From Oikopleura dioica (Eukaryota > Chordata > Appendicularia > Copelata > Oikopleuridae): a stretch of 64,000 bases of DNA. The stretch spans positions 3,534,001 through 3,598,000 of the forward strand of contig OU015569.1 of assembly GCA_907165135.1 (NCBI GenBank), in the 5' to 3' direction. The translations under genes and the position numbers were made by a program. Shown here piece by piece: positions 11,182 through 22,971 of the stretch. The notes under the pieces were generated by a model. It did not search any database and had not been told where the DNA came from. It saw only the letters and a list, made by a program, of their open reading frames with translations. Positions within the stretch are counted from its first letter, which is position 1. Each line of letters begins with the position of its first letter.

Positions 11182-11787
11182 ATCCTCTCTAGAATCATCA
11201 ATATCCTCTCTTCTTGATGTGAAAAAAGTCAACAGCGCAGCCTAGAACCAAAGCGATCAGTTTCACCTGTTATAAAATCTTAGTTACTGACTGTTAAAAT
11301 AAAACTGGTGTATGTATGTATCTAAGATTGTAGTCATTATTTCTTGAAAACTGATGGAAGGGATTCTTTGGAGAATTCGAATTAGTCGACTGTTGAGATA
11401 TGAAAGCATTTCTGAAGACATCTTCATAGCCATTAGATAAGAGAACAGGGCATGTTCAACAGACCTTTTATAGAAGGTGCTGCACTGTCTGACAGCCGGA
11501 GTCAAGGTCGCGATATCGAAGTTATGAGTCACCATTTTTCGACAACCAATAATAGGTTACTCTTAATTTTACTGACCTTAGTACCATATTTCTGTAATCA
11601 TTTTTAGTCAAAGACAGGAGAGAAAATTGACGAATGCTGGCGAGTTTGTACAAAGGGAAAGAGTTATTAATGTCTGCAGACTTCTAGATTTAAGAATTTA
11701 GGTTTGACGAGAATAATATATCTCTGAGAAGTCGATAAATTACGCGAAAGAGTCGATGAGACGATCAAGTACTTTTCGCCGATCGGG
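11182..11787. other. Intergenic, no supported gene
   Basis: About 600 bases between two plus-strand genes. A minus-strand frame of 83 codons at 11,284-11,535 has no partner exons or recognised similarity. I see no RNA gene. Confidence 0.5.
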
Positions 11788-13075
11788 ATGGGCTGGTTTT
11801 ATGAACGAGTCTTTAACTATCCCTTATCGATAGTAATACGTAATTGCCGAGTTGATTCATATAAACATATCTTTTTTATTAATAAATTAAAGACTCAACT
11901 GGAGGCGAAAGTTATCATCATCATTGGGATCAACGTAAATCCAATTTGTTCGATGCTGAGTTTTCACGAGGCCTTCGAATGTGAGGGCTTTGATGACGAC
12001 CAAGGATGCCAGGTTCTCTGTTCGCAACGATACGCGCCAATCTCCAGCAAGGACTTCTGGAACTTGCAAATTTTCGTCACGCTTCTTCCGTTCGTTTTCT
12101 TTCAAAGTTTCACGAGGTCCAGTGTTGTTTCTTGTCGCTTTATGAGAGCTGCTTTTAGAAAACACATCGAGCGCAACTCAGCAGAAATCGATGTTCCTTA
12201 TCCGTCTTTCTCCAAGGTAATATCTTTCTCCTCTAACGACCTAAAAAAAACGATTTACAGTTCAAGCTCAAGCAACGAACAGTGAATTTGAAGATTGAAA
12301 AGTTTGCAGAAGATCGAATGATACGTATAACCAAACTCGTAACGCTTTTTACACAACTTGTACTCGAAGGAATCGGTTTTTGTTTTAGAATTATGAAATC
12401 AAGGAAGAACACTTTCTAAACCGAGTAAGTGGCATCTTTGATTGCAATCGCAGATCTGCAGCGCCGGCGATATAACATGACAAGCGAGGATCTTGGGTAA
12501 GTAGATTTCTTCTCTTTTGGAGCATCATTTTTAGACTTCAACTGATTGGTGACTTCACTAACTTCACACGTACAATTTTCCTGATGCCTGAACACTACCG
12601 CTGTCATATGGCAGAATTCCGACACAAATCATTCTTCAACTTCACTTGGGAAGAAGATGTAACTTTATTAAATCCGCAAAAAAACCTGACTTCATTAAGT
12701 TTAATGGATATCATCCTTGCATCACTGCCGGAGATCTTGGGACATGCTGGACCACTAGAAGCGTTGAGGAAGGTTTTTGAATTGCGATTTTGAGAATAGA
12801 CGTGTATAAGTTGAATCGATGTCAAAAACACCACCTAGTCGAGTATCATTCAAACAATTCTTGTGGGATTGTTGATCCTCGGACTCTTTACAAACATTGG
12901 CGAAATCGTTTACATTTTATGCCGCTCATTCAAACCTGCTTATCGACTTACAAAGAAGCTGTCGAACCAAGTTCAGAACTTGTCGAAAAAGGATGAGCAG
13001 CCGTATACAGAAAGAGCTCAAAATACGGATTTAGCGTTAATTACATCTCAGACACAACAGTCGGTCTTATCATGA
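11788..13075 (+). CDS. Connexin (gap-junction protein), divergent
   Basis: A four-pass channel protein. The start MGWFYERVFN gives the connexin MG-W N-terminus, and after a short GT-AG intron TQLEAKVIIIIGINVN is the first membrane segment. The first extracellular loop has cysteines in CEGFDDDQGCQVLC and then YAPISSKDFWNLQIF, matching the connexin F-P-I-S--R-x-W-x-L-Q signature and second membrane segment. The fourth segment is QTILVGLLILGLFTNIGEIV, ending in the stop at 13075. The second loop reads HPCITAGDLGTCWTTRSVEE if a 48-nt intron at about 12,659-12,706 is removed. Placement of the third membrane segment is unclear: hydrophobic LVTLFTQLVLEGIGFCF at about 12,329-12,380 may be exon or intron. 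Loop cysteine spacing (8 then 3 in loop one) differs from the usual 6 then 3. Confidence 0.75.
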
Positions 13076-14799
13076 GCTCCGTTAATAGAAAGAATTTACA
13101 CGGAACAAATGGTTCAGGTATATGTCCTTTTATGTTGTAAAATTTTTAATTAATATTTGCTAGGACGAAATAAGAGCAAGTAATTTCAACCTTCACCGTC
13201 AGGATCGGGTCTATGAGTCGTTTTATTTCTTTTGAAGTCGTAAATGAATTGAAAATAAGAGCCGTGAAAGACTAGTCCAGAGTTCCAAAAAGGACGATTT
13301 CAAACTAATCCCGAGAAGGAAGAGAAACAAGTTCTACAGCTCTTCGAATATACAGGATTGAACTTCAGATGCACCCCTTGATTTAGTGAATGGCCAGCTC
13401 CAGTACTTTATAAATCAATTTAACAATATTCTTTCTGAATTTCTGTTTGAGGCAACAAGAAACGAATAGAGTGACGAAGATGAATGTTGGGAGAAGGAAA
13501 TTGATCCGCTACGGTTTCGGTGTCGCCATAAAATTGCACTGCCAAATTTTCTTCACTAAATAAATCCAGCCCGTGCTTAATTTGTGTGTAATTAACCTCA
13601 GCAGGTTAGACAGGCGATCACGAGAGCCAACGCAAGAATCGATTCTGAAATATTCTGAGCTAGCTGAAACGGAAATAGAGCATTTTGAAAAGAAAAATCG
13701 GCGTTTTTTTAAGAGAATGACCGTCGGGGTTCAAATTTCGCAGGCGAACAAAACAAAGACTTCGATTCCTACAGGGCTGGGTCACAGACACATAGAATAC
13801 TTAGGGGGGTTCAAGGATTAATTGAATAACTTTATGGAGGGATACACAAATTAGGCTTCAATCAAAACAGTTTGGTGAGACAAAATTTACTTTCAAAATA
13901 AACGGAAGGTTTTTCCGCTAAATATTTGCCTTCTTGATTTGTTTCAAAGAAATATTATTTTGCCAAAAACTGTAACCCTTCCGTTCGAATTGGACAGTTT
14001 TGGAAAGGACATCGGACGAAGTTTGGCGAGTCTTCTTGCATCTTGGGGAGACGAAGATAGTGCCTCGAAAAGTCTTTTGCGACGTATTTCGACAAAATCG
14101 AGGAAATTTTTGAAAAAGAAAAAACGACACTTTGACGAAGAAGAATTCACCGAAGATGTTTTAGAAAAAGATGGCAAGCGCGTTGAAAGCGTGGGGCCAG
14201 AGGACACCCCAAGTCCTCTTATGAATACTGTTGAGGAGATTCCTCTGAAACCACCAGCCCTGTTTTCCTCCAAGAGTATTAGACAACGTAATTCCCTCGT
14301 ATTTGTATTTGAGTTTATTTTCTGTCTAGCTCCAGATCATTTAAGCCGCACACTGACTTACCGAAGACTACCGCGCTTTCAAGATCCAAATGTAAGACAA
14401 ACAAAGAGTCCCTCTTTTAAAACGCCTCCTAGCCAAAGCAGGAGATTACTTCAGACACTGAGATTCTTTGGCAAAATGCAATTAGCAAAAAGAATGAAGA
14501 TGATACAAGAACCAATCTCACTGATCCAGATTATGCGACGAAGGCGCCCGTGACCTGTGCCTTCAATACTAGGTTAATTGACGCGAAAAAAGAGCAAAGT
14601 TCAATCTGGGCGTAGCGTGTCGGAACTAAGTAAACTGGAAGATCAACACCTATTTAGGGTTCGTTATGTTTCTTATCGCCAGGCAAGGATGCGTTCGAAG
14701 AGCCTGGGTCGAGGTATGGATGCGCCGAGAGCACAGTTTCAGCCCTGCGCAGCTCCAGAAGACATTGGAAAAGGGATCAAAAGACTTATCTTTGGATGA
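13073..14799 (+). CDS. Unrecognised protein downstream of connexin
   Basis: A likely multi-exon gene whose parts I can read but not name. Exons include SRLDRRSREPTQESILKYSE with FEKKNRRFFKRMTVGVQ (13,600-13,820), then FELDSFGKDIGRSLASLLAS with SWGDEDSASKSLLRRISTKS and FLKKKKRHFDEEEFTEDVLE (13,980-14,285), after a GT-AG intron DHLSRTLTYRRLPRFQDPNV and SPSFKTPPSQSRRLLQ, and a C-terminal piece SGRSVSELSKLEDQHLF through GKGIKRLIFG ending at 14799. It is rich in basic residues and in serine/threonine-proline sites. A possible first ATG overlaps the connexin stop as ATGA (13,073-13,076), but the first exons are weak, so the true start may be further downstream. Confidence 0.4.
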
Positions 14800-16714
14800 T
14801 GCCCGAATCGACCCTTTTTCATGTTCGCCTAATTATCGCAATAAACCACGTATTTGAGTGTTAAAAAGGGGTGGTGTCCGATATAAATAAATAATATCAT
14901 TTCCCTAAAGGCATGGCAGTCGGCGAGAAGAATCGAGTCACGTTATTTCATTTAGTTAAATTATTTTTCCATCACCATCTTTTACTTACGAAGGTAAGTC
15001 TTTACCCCGCGGCGCGCTAGCTCGGTTTTACGAGTGGCAATCCGATTGTACCATTCAATTACAAATACGACATTCATTCACTTGACCGCATGCCAACTTG
15101 TTTTTGATTATTTTAATTACGTTCACAGACTTCTGCTCTGGCTCATTCAGAGAAAAAGTGCAAAGTAGATCTCTGCAAATAGAGAGGAAGTTTCGAAGGC
15201 AAATCGCTATCTGATGGCGATACTATCTTTAGTGTTTGCGCGAAAGATAACTAAAGACGTGCAAGAAGTTCCAAGTGAATTGTTCTTATTCAAAAGAAAA
15301 TTAAAACCTTTAGCGAGCGGAAGTCAAGGAAGTTCTAAGGAGCAAATGTAGAACAAATAAAAAAAACATTATTTATTATTTTATATTTTGAGGATTAGAC
15401 AGTCTACCCTAGACTCACCAAAAAACACGCGAGAAAAGGTCAACTTTCTTGGCGCCCTAAACGTGCGTGACCTACTAATCTATTCTGGCTCTCGAAGTTT
15501 CTAGCTTTTCAACAAATGAGGACGCATGATTGGTATCTAGGCGTGTGAATGAGATGCACTGAACAAGAGTAGTAGAATGGCTTCGGAGCAGCCCGCTGAA
15601 CTGGATGAGTCACTGCGCTTTCTTCTCTGAAGAGGAGATGGGGGTGTAGCCGCGCCACGTAACGCGCCCCAAGTCAGCACTCAACCTTTTCTCAGCCTTT
15701 CTAGAACACTTACTGCTTTCGAACATCCGAACATTAGCAAAGGAAGTTTATTATTTTTTATTCAGAGAAACGCGGCGAATTTATCGTCGAATGCTACAGC
15801 GACTAAGCAAACGAACTTTAGCAAGTGGATACAGGCTTAGCTACGGATTCACAGATTGCACTTGAGTTAATTTCATGTGAAACAAAGAACATGAAAAAAA
15901 GTTTGAAAGATAGAAGTTAATCCATTTGATCAGACAGCAACAACAATATCAACCGAATAATGACGACGTTTCTCCCCAAGGAATAGGTAAAAAGAGGAGA
16001 ATATAGACTCTTGCATATAGTCCATTGACTGCAGTGGTTAAGTTTATCTAAAAATACTGTAATGTTCTTAGGGCTCTTAATTGACTCTAAGATTAATCCT
16101 AGAGACTCTAGTTATTTCGGTACTCGCACTCTGTAAACCGGATCCAGATGACATTAGATGCATATTAGTGCTTGTTTTACACGAGCGAGTGCCGTATTTA
16201 AAGCAGCTCACGTGCGACTAACAGATCGGAGGACGGAACAAGCTTAGTTTGAAATTCAAACTTTGAATTATTGATAAAGAACTTGGGCATACATTTTTGC
16301 GTGTATTCAATAAAGGCGTAAAGAACGAAGATGATAAGTGGTGATTTCAGATAATAAAAATGGTGAGTCAAAGACCAACGAAAATCAAAATCAGTGCATG
16401 CTTTCCAACCGAAATTATCGCCATTTAGCACATTTATCGTTTCATCTTACTGCACCATAAAATTATCTTAAAAATCGTAATTTATTTGTCTTAGGAAAGG
16501 AGACACGATATGTGAAGCAAGGCAATGCGAAGGCCGACTGGTGGCTTCAGGCACGCTCCAGGAACGGTTCCAAAGTTACGTCGGTTTTAGAGAATAATTA
16601 TTTTCATAAAGCTAAATTCGTCGTACCACTATGTTCAGCGGAAAGCGTCATTTCATTTGAACATTGAATTCATGTGTAAGTTTATTCTTGAACCTTGAAA
16701 GACTAAACCGCCAG
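14800..16714. other. Gene-poor interval
   Basis: About 1.9 kb with no long frame in any direction beyond weak ones (for example 77 codons on the minus strand at 16,198-16,431). It presumably holds the promoter, first exon and mitochondrial leader of proline dehydrogenase near its right end. No RNA gene or repeat family was recognised. Confidence 0.5.
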
Positions 16715-19700
16715 TTTGATATCGAAACAGATCGAAAATTGACGTTTACGGATCATAAATTCGCATTCCAGTCCAAGACAACTGCGGAACTCTTGCGTGC
16801 ATCGCTATGTTTCAACTTGTTCAGCATCAAATACGTAAGCCAGTGGTTTAGTGAAAACGAAGCTTTTCAAAAAAGTCTCTAGCTTGTGGAGAACAACGAA
16901 AAAATCATGGCCGTGATGTCAAAAGTTCTCGGAGAAAAGGCCTTTCATGCGCTTATGAAGGCGACTGTCTACGGTCAATTTGTCGCTGGCGAGGACAAGG
17001 ACAAAATCAAGGTAGCTATTTCTGACGTTATCTGGACGAGTTCGATTGTATTCCTTTCTTGTCATTAATCGCATAATTCATCGTGGAGCGGTGCCCACTT
17101 GGGAATAACAAAGTGTTTCTAAAAGACTTGGATCTCTTTCTAAAGTGCACTCTTGATATTTTCCGCAATGGAAATTTGTTTTCGCAAATAAAGTTATTGC
17201 AAGTTGCACAATTAGATGCATTTTTGCTCAGAAGAATTCTGAACTTGTTGAATTCAAATCGTAATCCTTCGAACGAACACGAAGAGTTTTGCACAAAACA
17301 ATTCACATTGAGTAAATCCAGTGGTCACAACGTAACGTGTGCCCGGGCGTGTTCTTTTCAAAACATGCTGGCCATAAGAATGATCGAGTGTTTTTAGGGC
17401 TGCGTTGAGCGGCTTACTGGTGCCGGCGTCGGAAGCATTCTGGATTACGCAGTCGAGGAAGATATAGATGAGGACGAAGCTGTCGAACTCGAAATGGACT
17501 CTTGTTTGTCAACGGAAGAACACTTGGCGGAGATTGGTGATCTTCCCAGCCAGAGTTTTGACAAAAATCAAGATGACAAGCTAAAGGTGAGTAGCTGCTA
17601 GCTGGGATCGCCACATGCTGTAGGGTTCCCGGAGTTGTAGTGAGGGATTGGTGGCCTGTGATAAGCTAAGAAAAAGAACACTGTTCGATGATAAGCTTAA
17701 GCACTCCAATACTCCTACATACTTCGTGGAATCTTTCGCTTTGCTTAGCCCGGAAGTTGTGAGATTTCTCTTGCAAACCTCTCGAGGTGGGCTGGCTGAA
17801 ATCTTTAAAGCTTTTCGGTTTGCGCTTATTATTTACAAGGAGGCGATTCGAGAAGCTCTCATTTCTCTATTCAGTTTAGAACCCCGAGCCAGTATAATGA
17901 CTATGAAATGGTATGAACAAACACCTTAAATGGAACCTTTAGCAGACGCCATTTATCACTCTGCACGCTTATCTTTGCTTCTTTCACATTAACCTCACGG
18001 TCTTCACTTAAATTCACAATTAAATTTAACAAATGCATCCAGACTGAATGATCTAGTAACATCTTTTTAGCATAAAGAGGCACGTTCTGAGGTGATGGAA
18101 AATTTAGTAAAATTCACGGATCATTTACCATCTTCCTGTAGAGCTTTTCTCTACAGTTTTTACCAAAATAATAATAATGAATAGGAACTCAATTTTGCTT
18201 CAGTATCGAGCTCATAAAGAATTCGCAGATCGTCGAATGGGAGTAACATCTGCCCGAACTTACTTTTACAAAGACGAGGAAAAGTGTGACAAGTACATGG
18301 AGCATTTTCTATACTGCATCAATGGTAAGTAGAATACAAGCAAGAGTAAGCTTATGGCACCCCTCTGACCCCCTGGCGTATTTAATCCTCAGTTCTAATG
18401 GAACCCGAGGATACACGTGAGTAATGGATAAGAGCGAGCTAGAATCTTTCGTTGTGCATTAAACTTCACGCAAGAATGCCCAAAATTGAAACGCTAATTT
18501 CGCTGCCATGGCTATAACCTTCGTTCGAGCTAATTCCGTAAACCTAATCCAGTTCTAATCGAGCTCAAGAATGGAGGAATTAAGACGCTTGCCGTATTTG
18601 CGGCTACTTGAACTCGAGGCCAACCTCAATCTCCCTGTCAAACCTACTAATGAACGCGTTCAGCTGCTGGTGGTGCTTCCGACCACGGCTTTGCCGCGAT
18701 CAAGCTCACTGCCCTTGGACGACCGCAGTTTCTTTTACAGTTTTCTGACGCCCTCGTCTCCTCCCGGCAACTGTTTGAAGAGCTAGCGGGAGCAACAAAG
18801 GCAACAGGCTTCTACCTTTTTAGTCTTGCAAAAGATGGCACACGTAATTTAGTCAGGGCACATATATTTTGAAAGGCGATTTGAAAGTTAAAATCTTCGT
18901 TAATTTTTCTTCAGATTTTTACTCGTCGACAGCAAGAGAGATTCTCCAAAATTTGATGATAAAATTAACTGCCGTCCTCGCGACTTTAGTTTTCTTAAAA
19001 TTTAACCAAATTAAAGAAACATAAAAATATTAAATTTACCATTTCTTCGAGCACTTTGGGTTGCGCGCCAGCGGAAGGAGTAGGCACAGTGTACTTTTTC
19101 TCACTGTTACGCTTGAAAAATCCCATTTTTTGAGCTCAGACGTTGAAACTGATGCTTTGAAGAAAAATCTAAAAAAATCAACAAGAGTTCTAGAGATTCT
19201 CCGAATTTTGCTGTAGAAGCCTCTTTTGAGGATATAAACGCGCAGAAATCAGTTCTTGAGCTTGGATTCGACGAGTCTCGATTCATTGACAAAGCAGGAC
19301 GAATGGGACTGGCACGTTCTAGAGGCGACTTGCTGGAAACGTTCACTTTCATGCGGGAGGAAGCCGATTCTGAATGGATCGACTTGCTCGACTGGAATAA
19401 TCTCATGGACAGAAACAAGTCCTTCGGCGATATTTTTGTAATTGACAACAACGGCGAAACCGTGAGACTGATGAAAGGAACAGTTACTGACGGCTTCGTA
19501 GTACTGTCATCGTAAACGCGAGACTACGACAGTTTGACGTGCTCACGCAACAAGAACTTTGCCGGCTTCTCACGATAAGGATTAGGATTAAGGCATTTCG
19601 TAACTTTGAACAGATCTGACTACGGATGAAGAGGACCAAATGAAGAGAATGTTGGAGAGAATCAACACTCTTGCTTCAGAAGCCAAGCGCCAGGGTGTTC

Positions 19701-21600
19701 GCCTGATGATCGATGCCGAACAGACCTACTTTCAACCTGCGATCTCAAGGTTACTTTTGAACATTCTCGGGATTTCTTTTCCAAATACGACGTTCAGAAT
19801 TGCCGTTGAATGTATGCGAGAGTTCAACAACGACAACCCGGTTATTTTTAATACCTATCAGTGCTACCTGAAACAGGCCTTCAAAAACTTCGTCATTGAT
19901 TTGGAACAGGTACGTTTCGCTTTTATTTTTATTTTCAGTAGTTAGAATTTTTTCAATGTTTTTTCAGTGTAGAATAATATTTAATTTCCTATAATATGTA
20001 TCAGCGAAACACTAAGTTAACAATTTGTCCGGTCTGATTTTTTTCTTAGCCTACCATATTCGTGGTAGTCTCTCATCTAATGCGTCGATCTTTATCTGCT
20101 GTTTCTAAATGAATTTTCGCTAGATGCGTATTATAGAAAAATACTTGCCTTGAGATATTCTTTTGCCTTTTCAACATCTTTTCGAATCGATCTAACACAA
20201 CCATGCCCCTCGCAAATTTGATACTCGGCCGCGCAGCAATCGCACCTTAAATTTTTATCATAAAGTTTGAAATTAAGCGATAATTTTGTAAGGCGAATGT
20301 TAATTACCTCGCCCATCCAAGGCAGTTCTTTTTCAAGTGTTCTTTTATGTCGGAGTAGGAGACTGTTTGCTGACAAGCTTTATCCCGACATTTTACCTTG
20401 AGTGATTTCAGAGTTTTTAAATAAAACTTTGAGGGCTCATGGTACGGTGTTGGCTTCGATGGCTGACAAACAGGACACCTGAATTTTGTAATTGATCTAT
20501 ATAAGTAATGAACTTACTTCTCAGTCAAATGTAAATTGTACGTGTCATGATGGTATCGATTCTCTGGTGTCAAGCACTCCTGACAGAAAGCTCTGTTACA
20601 GCAAGCCATGATTTTCGGCTCTTGAATAACGTCATCGCACTTTCTGCATAGGAAATCTTTCAATCCGAGCGTTTTAGGCCCACTGTACTGCCAGGATTGA
20701 TGCTTTTGGACAACGACGCCGTCGAAAGTCTTAACAAGTTTTTCGATTTGTTCGTCCTCGTCGGAATCCGAAAATCTTATCATTTTTCCTGAAAGGTTTT
20801 CTGTTTGCGACAAATAGCCTGCGCGGCCATTTATATAGTGACATAGACCTTTCGCGACGTTTCAGTAACAACCAAGATTGCAGATTTCTTTTCATGACAA
20901 ATAATATTGCCAAAATCAGTATGACCATTTAGGCTCGTCGAGAAGGTTTCCACTTTGGTGCAAAGATCGTCCGTGGTGCTTACATGGAGCAAGAACGAAT
21001 TCGTGCTGACAAACTCGGCTACGAGGATCCCATTCACGTGAGTCCATAATTTCTTCGCAAAAATTTAAATAAAGGCAAGGTTGATTACGAAGCGACGTCT
21101 CGCTGCTACCACAGGACGATGGATGTAGGGCTCGAATACATCCACAGTCACGGAGACGCAAACATCATGATCGCTTCTCACAATATTGACAGTATCAAGG
21201 TAACGTTTGTGGTTGCTCCTTTTCCTTATTGGTTTAGTATGCCATTTCCCGAATGGAATCGCTCGACATTTCCCGCTCAGAGGGAAAAGTATTTTCGGAC
21301 AACTTCTGGGCATGTGCGATCAGCTTACTTTCCCACTCGGCCAAGCTGGCTATCCTGCTTACAAGGTTACAACCAGCGCTTGCGTATTATTTGACAGTTA
21401 CTTTCAGTATGTCCCGTTCGGCCCTGTCGCTGACGTACTGCCCTATTTATCCAGAAGAGCGAAAGAAAACTCCGCGATTATGGAAGGAGCAAAGGTGACT
21501 TTGACTCAAATTCGAATCGAGAATTACAAAATTATTTTAGGCGGAAAAGCAAATCATCCATCGCGAACTCTTCCGACGATTGCGCACATTTCAATTATAA
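16715..21600 (+). CDS. PRODH: Proline dehydrogenase, mitochondrial (5' end not found)
   Basis: This FAD enzyme oxidises proline to pyrroline-5-carboxylate in mitochondria. Exons match animal PRODH in order: [20 protein letters not shown] (16,715), [35 protein letters not shown] (17,399), [19 protein letters not shown] (18,200), [20 protein letters not shown] (18,670), [17 protein letters not shown] (19,160-19,480), [18 protein letters not shown] (19,620) with [34 protein letters not shown] (20,933), [14 protein letters not shown] (21,075), [20 protein letters not shown] (21,295), [18 protein letters not shown], and a last exon ending at 21600. Catalytic-barrel residues in [16 protein letters not shown] and YVPFGPV are kept. 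At 21,292-21,295 one base is missing for the frame to continue from RMESLDIS into GQLLGMCDQ. The leader exon was not identified. The 1-kb intron at 19,909-20,932 contains an antisense gene. Confidence 0.9.
20131..20813 (-). CDS. RING/TRAF-type zinc-finger protein nested in PRODH intron
   Basis: A complete small gene on the strand opposite PRODH, inside one PRODH intron. Exon 1 begins [20 protein letters not shown] and carries the first half of a [24 protein letters not shown] then [11 protein letters not shown]. Exon 2 completes it with CPVCQP and continues with [20 protein letters not shown] and [13 protein letters not shown], a C2HC pattern like the TRAF-type zinc finger. After a GT-AG intron exon 3 gives [17 protein letters not shown] to the stop at 20131. 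This is the layout of RING E3 ligases that read TRAF-like signals, but no substrate or pathway can be assigned. A second protein of the same layout is at 59,475-60,086. Confidence 0.75.
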
Positions 21601-22237
21601 ATTCCACGTTTATAGAAGGTGTTCGTAATTCTCAAAGTCTCCATGTGCTAAGCTCGCCAAACTAATGAATGCTACTTTATTGACATTGAATTACTGTTTC
21701 TCTAGCTTCAATTTTTATCATCATCTGTCAAACGGCTAACTAAAACTCAATCTTAAAAGAAAATATGTTCTGAATAATATAAACGCTGTACTTGCTGCCC
21801 AGCTTGCATGCGACCTCCACAGTTGCGTTGAACGTGCCAGCATAAACACATCTTTACTGAGTCAATTTATATCCTTATCTCTCTCTCTGGTGTTCTTGTA
21901 AAAATAAATAAAATAATTCAATCAAAATTCGTTTTTTTTTCTACTGAGTCCTTCAAAAATTGGACTCCTGACATTTAGGTACTTTAAAAAAATCTTCAAA
22001 ATTTGAAACTTTTTAATAACAACCCGAAAAACAAAATGAACTTTTTCGTACGAAAATAACTAGCACGTGAGACATCCACAGAAATACGCAAGAACTTTCG
22101 AATGAATTGCATGTGACAGTCTTACTCTAGCGCCCTCGGAGTTCGTACGATCGTAATCCTAGAGCGCTTCTCAAAAGTTGTACAAAACCCAGAATCACAT
22201 CGATAAAATAATTCAGTTCTCTTTTTAAATAACGAAG
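21601..22237. other. Intergenic, AT-rich
   Basis: Between PRODH and the Ly6-type gene. It contains an AATAAA-rich stretch around 21,900 that could serve PRODH polyadenylation, and nothing else I can support. Confidence 0.5.
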
Positions 22238-22878
22238 ATGATATTATCTGTTATTTTTTGCTTGTTTAATTTGTCTGCCGCTGATCGTTTTCCAACGATA
22301 CAGTGCTTTACCTGCGTTGGATATTCTCTCGAAGATTGTCAGAGAAATGGAAAGGTGATGGAATGCAGGGGAAATGAAGAAGTTTGCCAATTAGAGGCGC
22401 GAAAGCGAAACGGAAAGACGGAAATGGTAGGTTTTCTCGATATTTGCATAGAATTAAAAAGAAGCGATCATTTGTATTTTTTTAATAAAATCTTCATCAG
22501 ATTTCTATGGGCTGCAAAAGCCTTGACGCCTGCAAAAATAACCGTCTCCAAAATTTCTCCAACCGCTGGCATCCTCAATGCCGTCCCGACAAAACGCGCG
22601 GACCTTCAGTCTGTCGCCAATGCTGCGATAAATCGCCAGACTGCGGACAGAAGATTATGAGCTGGAGTCTCAACAAAGTTTGGGGCTGGAAGAATCCAAA
22701 CTTTGTCACTTACAAACCTGGAAAGCTCTCGAGCTCAGAAGCTAAGTCAGCTACTACACATTGGGAAGATAGGCCATCCAAATCTGACACTGGTTTTCAA
22801 GTGAGTCGGGAGAAAGAAATTGAAACCGAAGAACGAATAGAAGGTTCCCGTGCGTTTCAAAGAGCGTACTCGTCTTAA
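22238..22878 (+). CDS. Secreted Ly6/uPAR-domain protein
   Basis: A two-exon gene. Residues 1-16, MILSVIFCLFNLSAAD, form a signal peptide. The following domain has the three-finger LU pattern: IQCFTCVGYSLEDCQ, ECRGNEEVCQLEARKRNGKT, then across a 76-nt GT-AG intron ISMGCKSLDACKNN, CRPDKTRGPSVCRQCCDKSP and DC. The CxxC start, the MGC-x-(6)-C step and the final CC...C arrangement are typical, although the usual closing CN dipeptide is replaced. A basic/acidic tail of about 70 residues follows, with no clear GPI signal, so secretion is more likely than membrane anchoring. The ligand is unknown. Confidence 0.75.
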
Positions 22879-22971
22879 AACGATGATTCATCGTCGATGA
22901 ATCGCTGAAATGTCCAATTAACTTCAACCCTCCTCCTCTTTGCACATAATCTGCCGACTAACATTTTTCGA

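Noticed and set aside
11284-11535. Minus-strand frame of 83 codons
   Set aside because: No similarity, no partner exons, no clear start context.
16198-16431. Minus-strand frame of 77 codons
   Set aside because: Low-complexity hydrophobic reading with no support; probably chance in AT-rich DNA.
19110-19150. ATCCCATTTTTTGAGCTC, vaguely like a spliced-leader sequence
   Set aside because: It lies in PRODH intron/exon sequence, has no snRNA-like hairpins or Sm site after it, and the leader sequence cannot be verified from memory.
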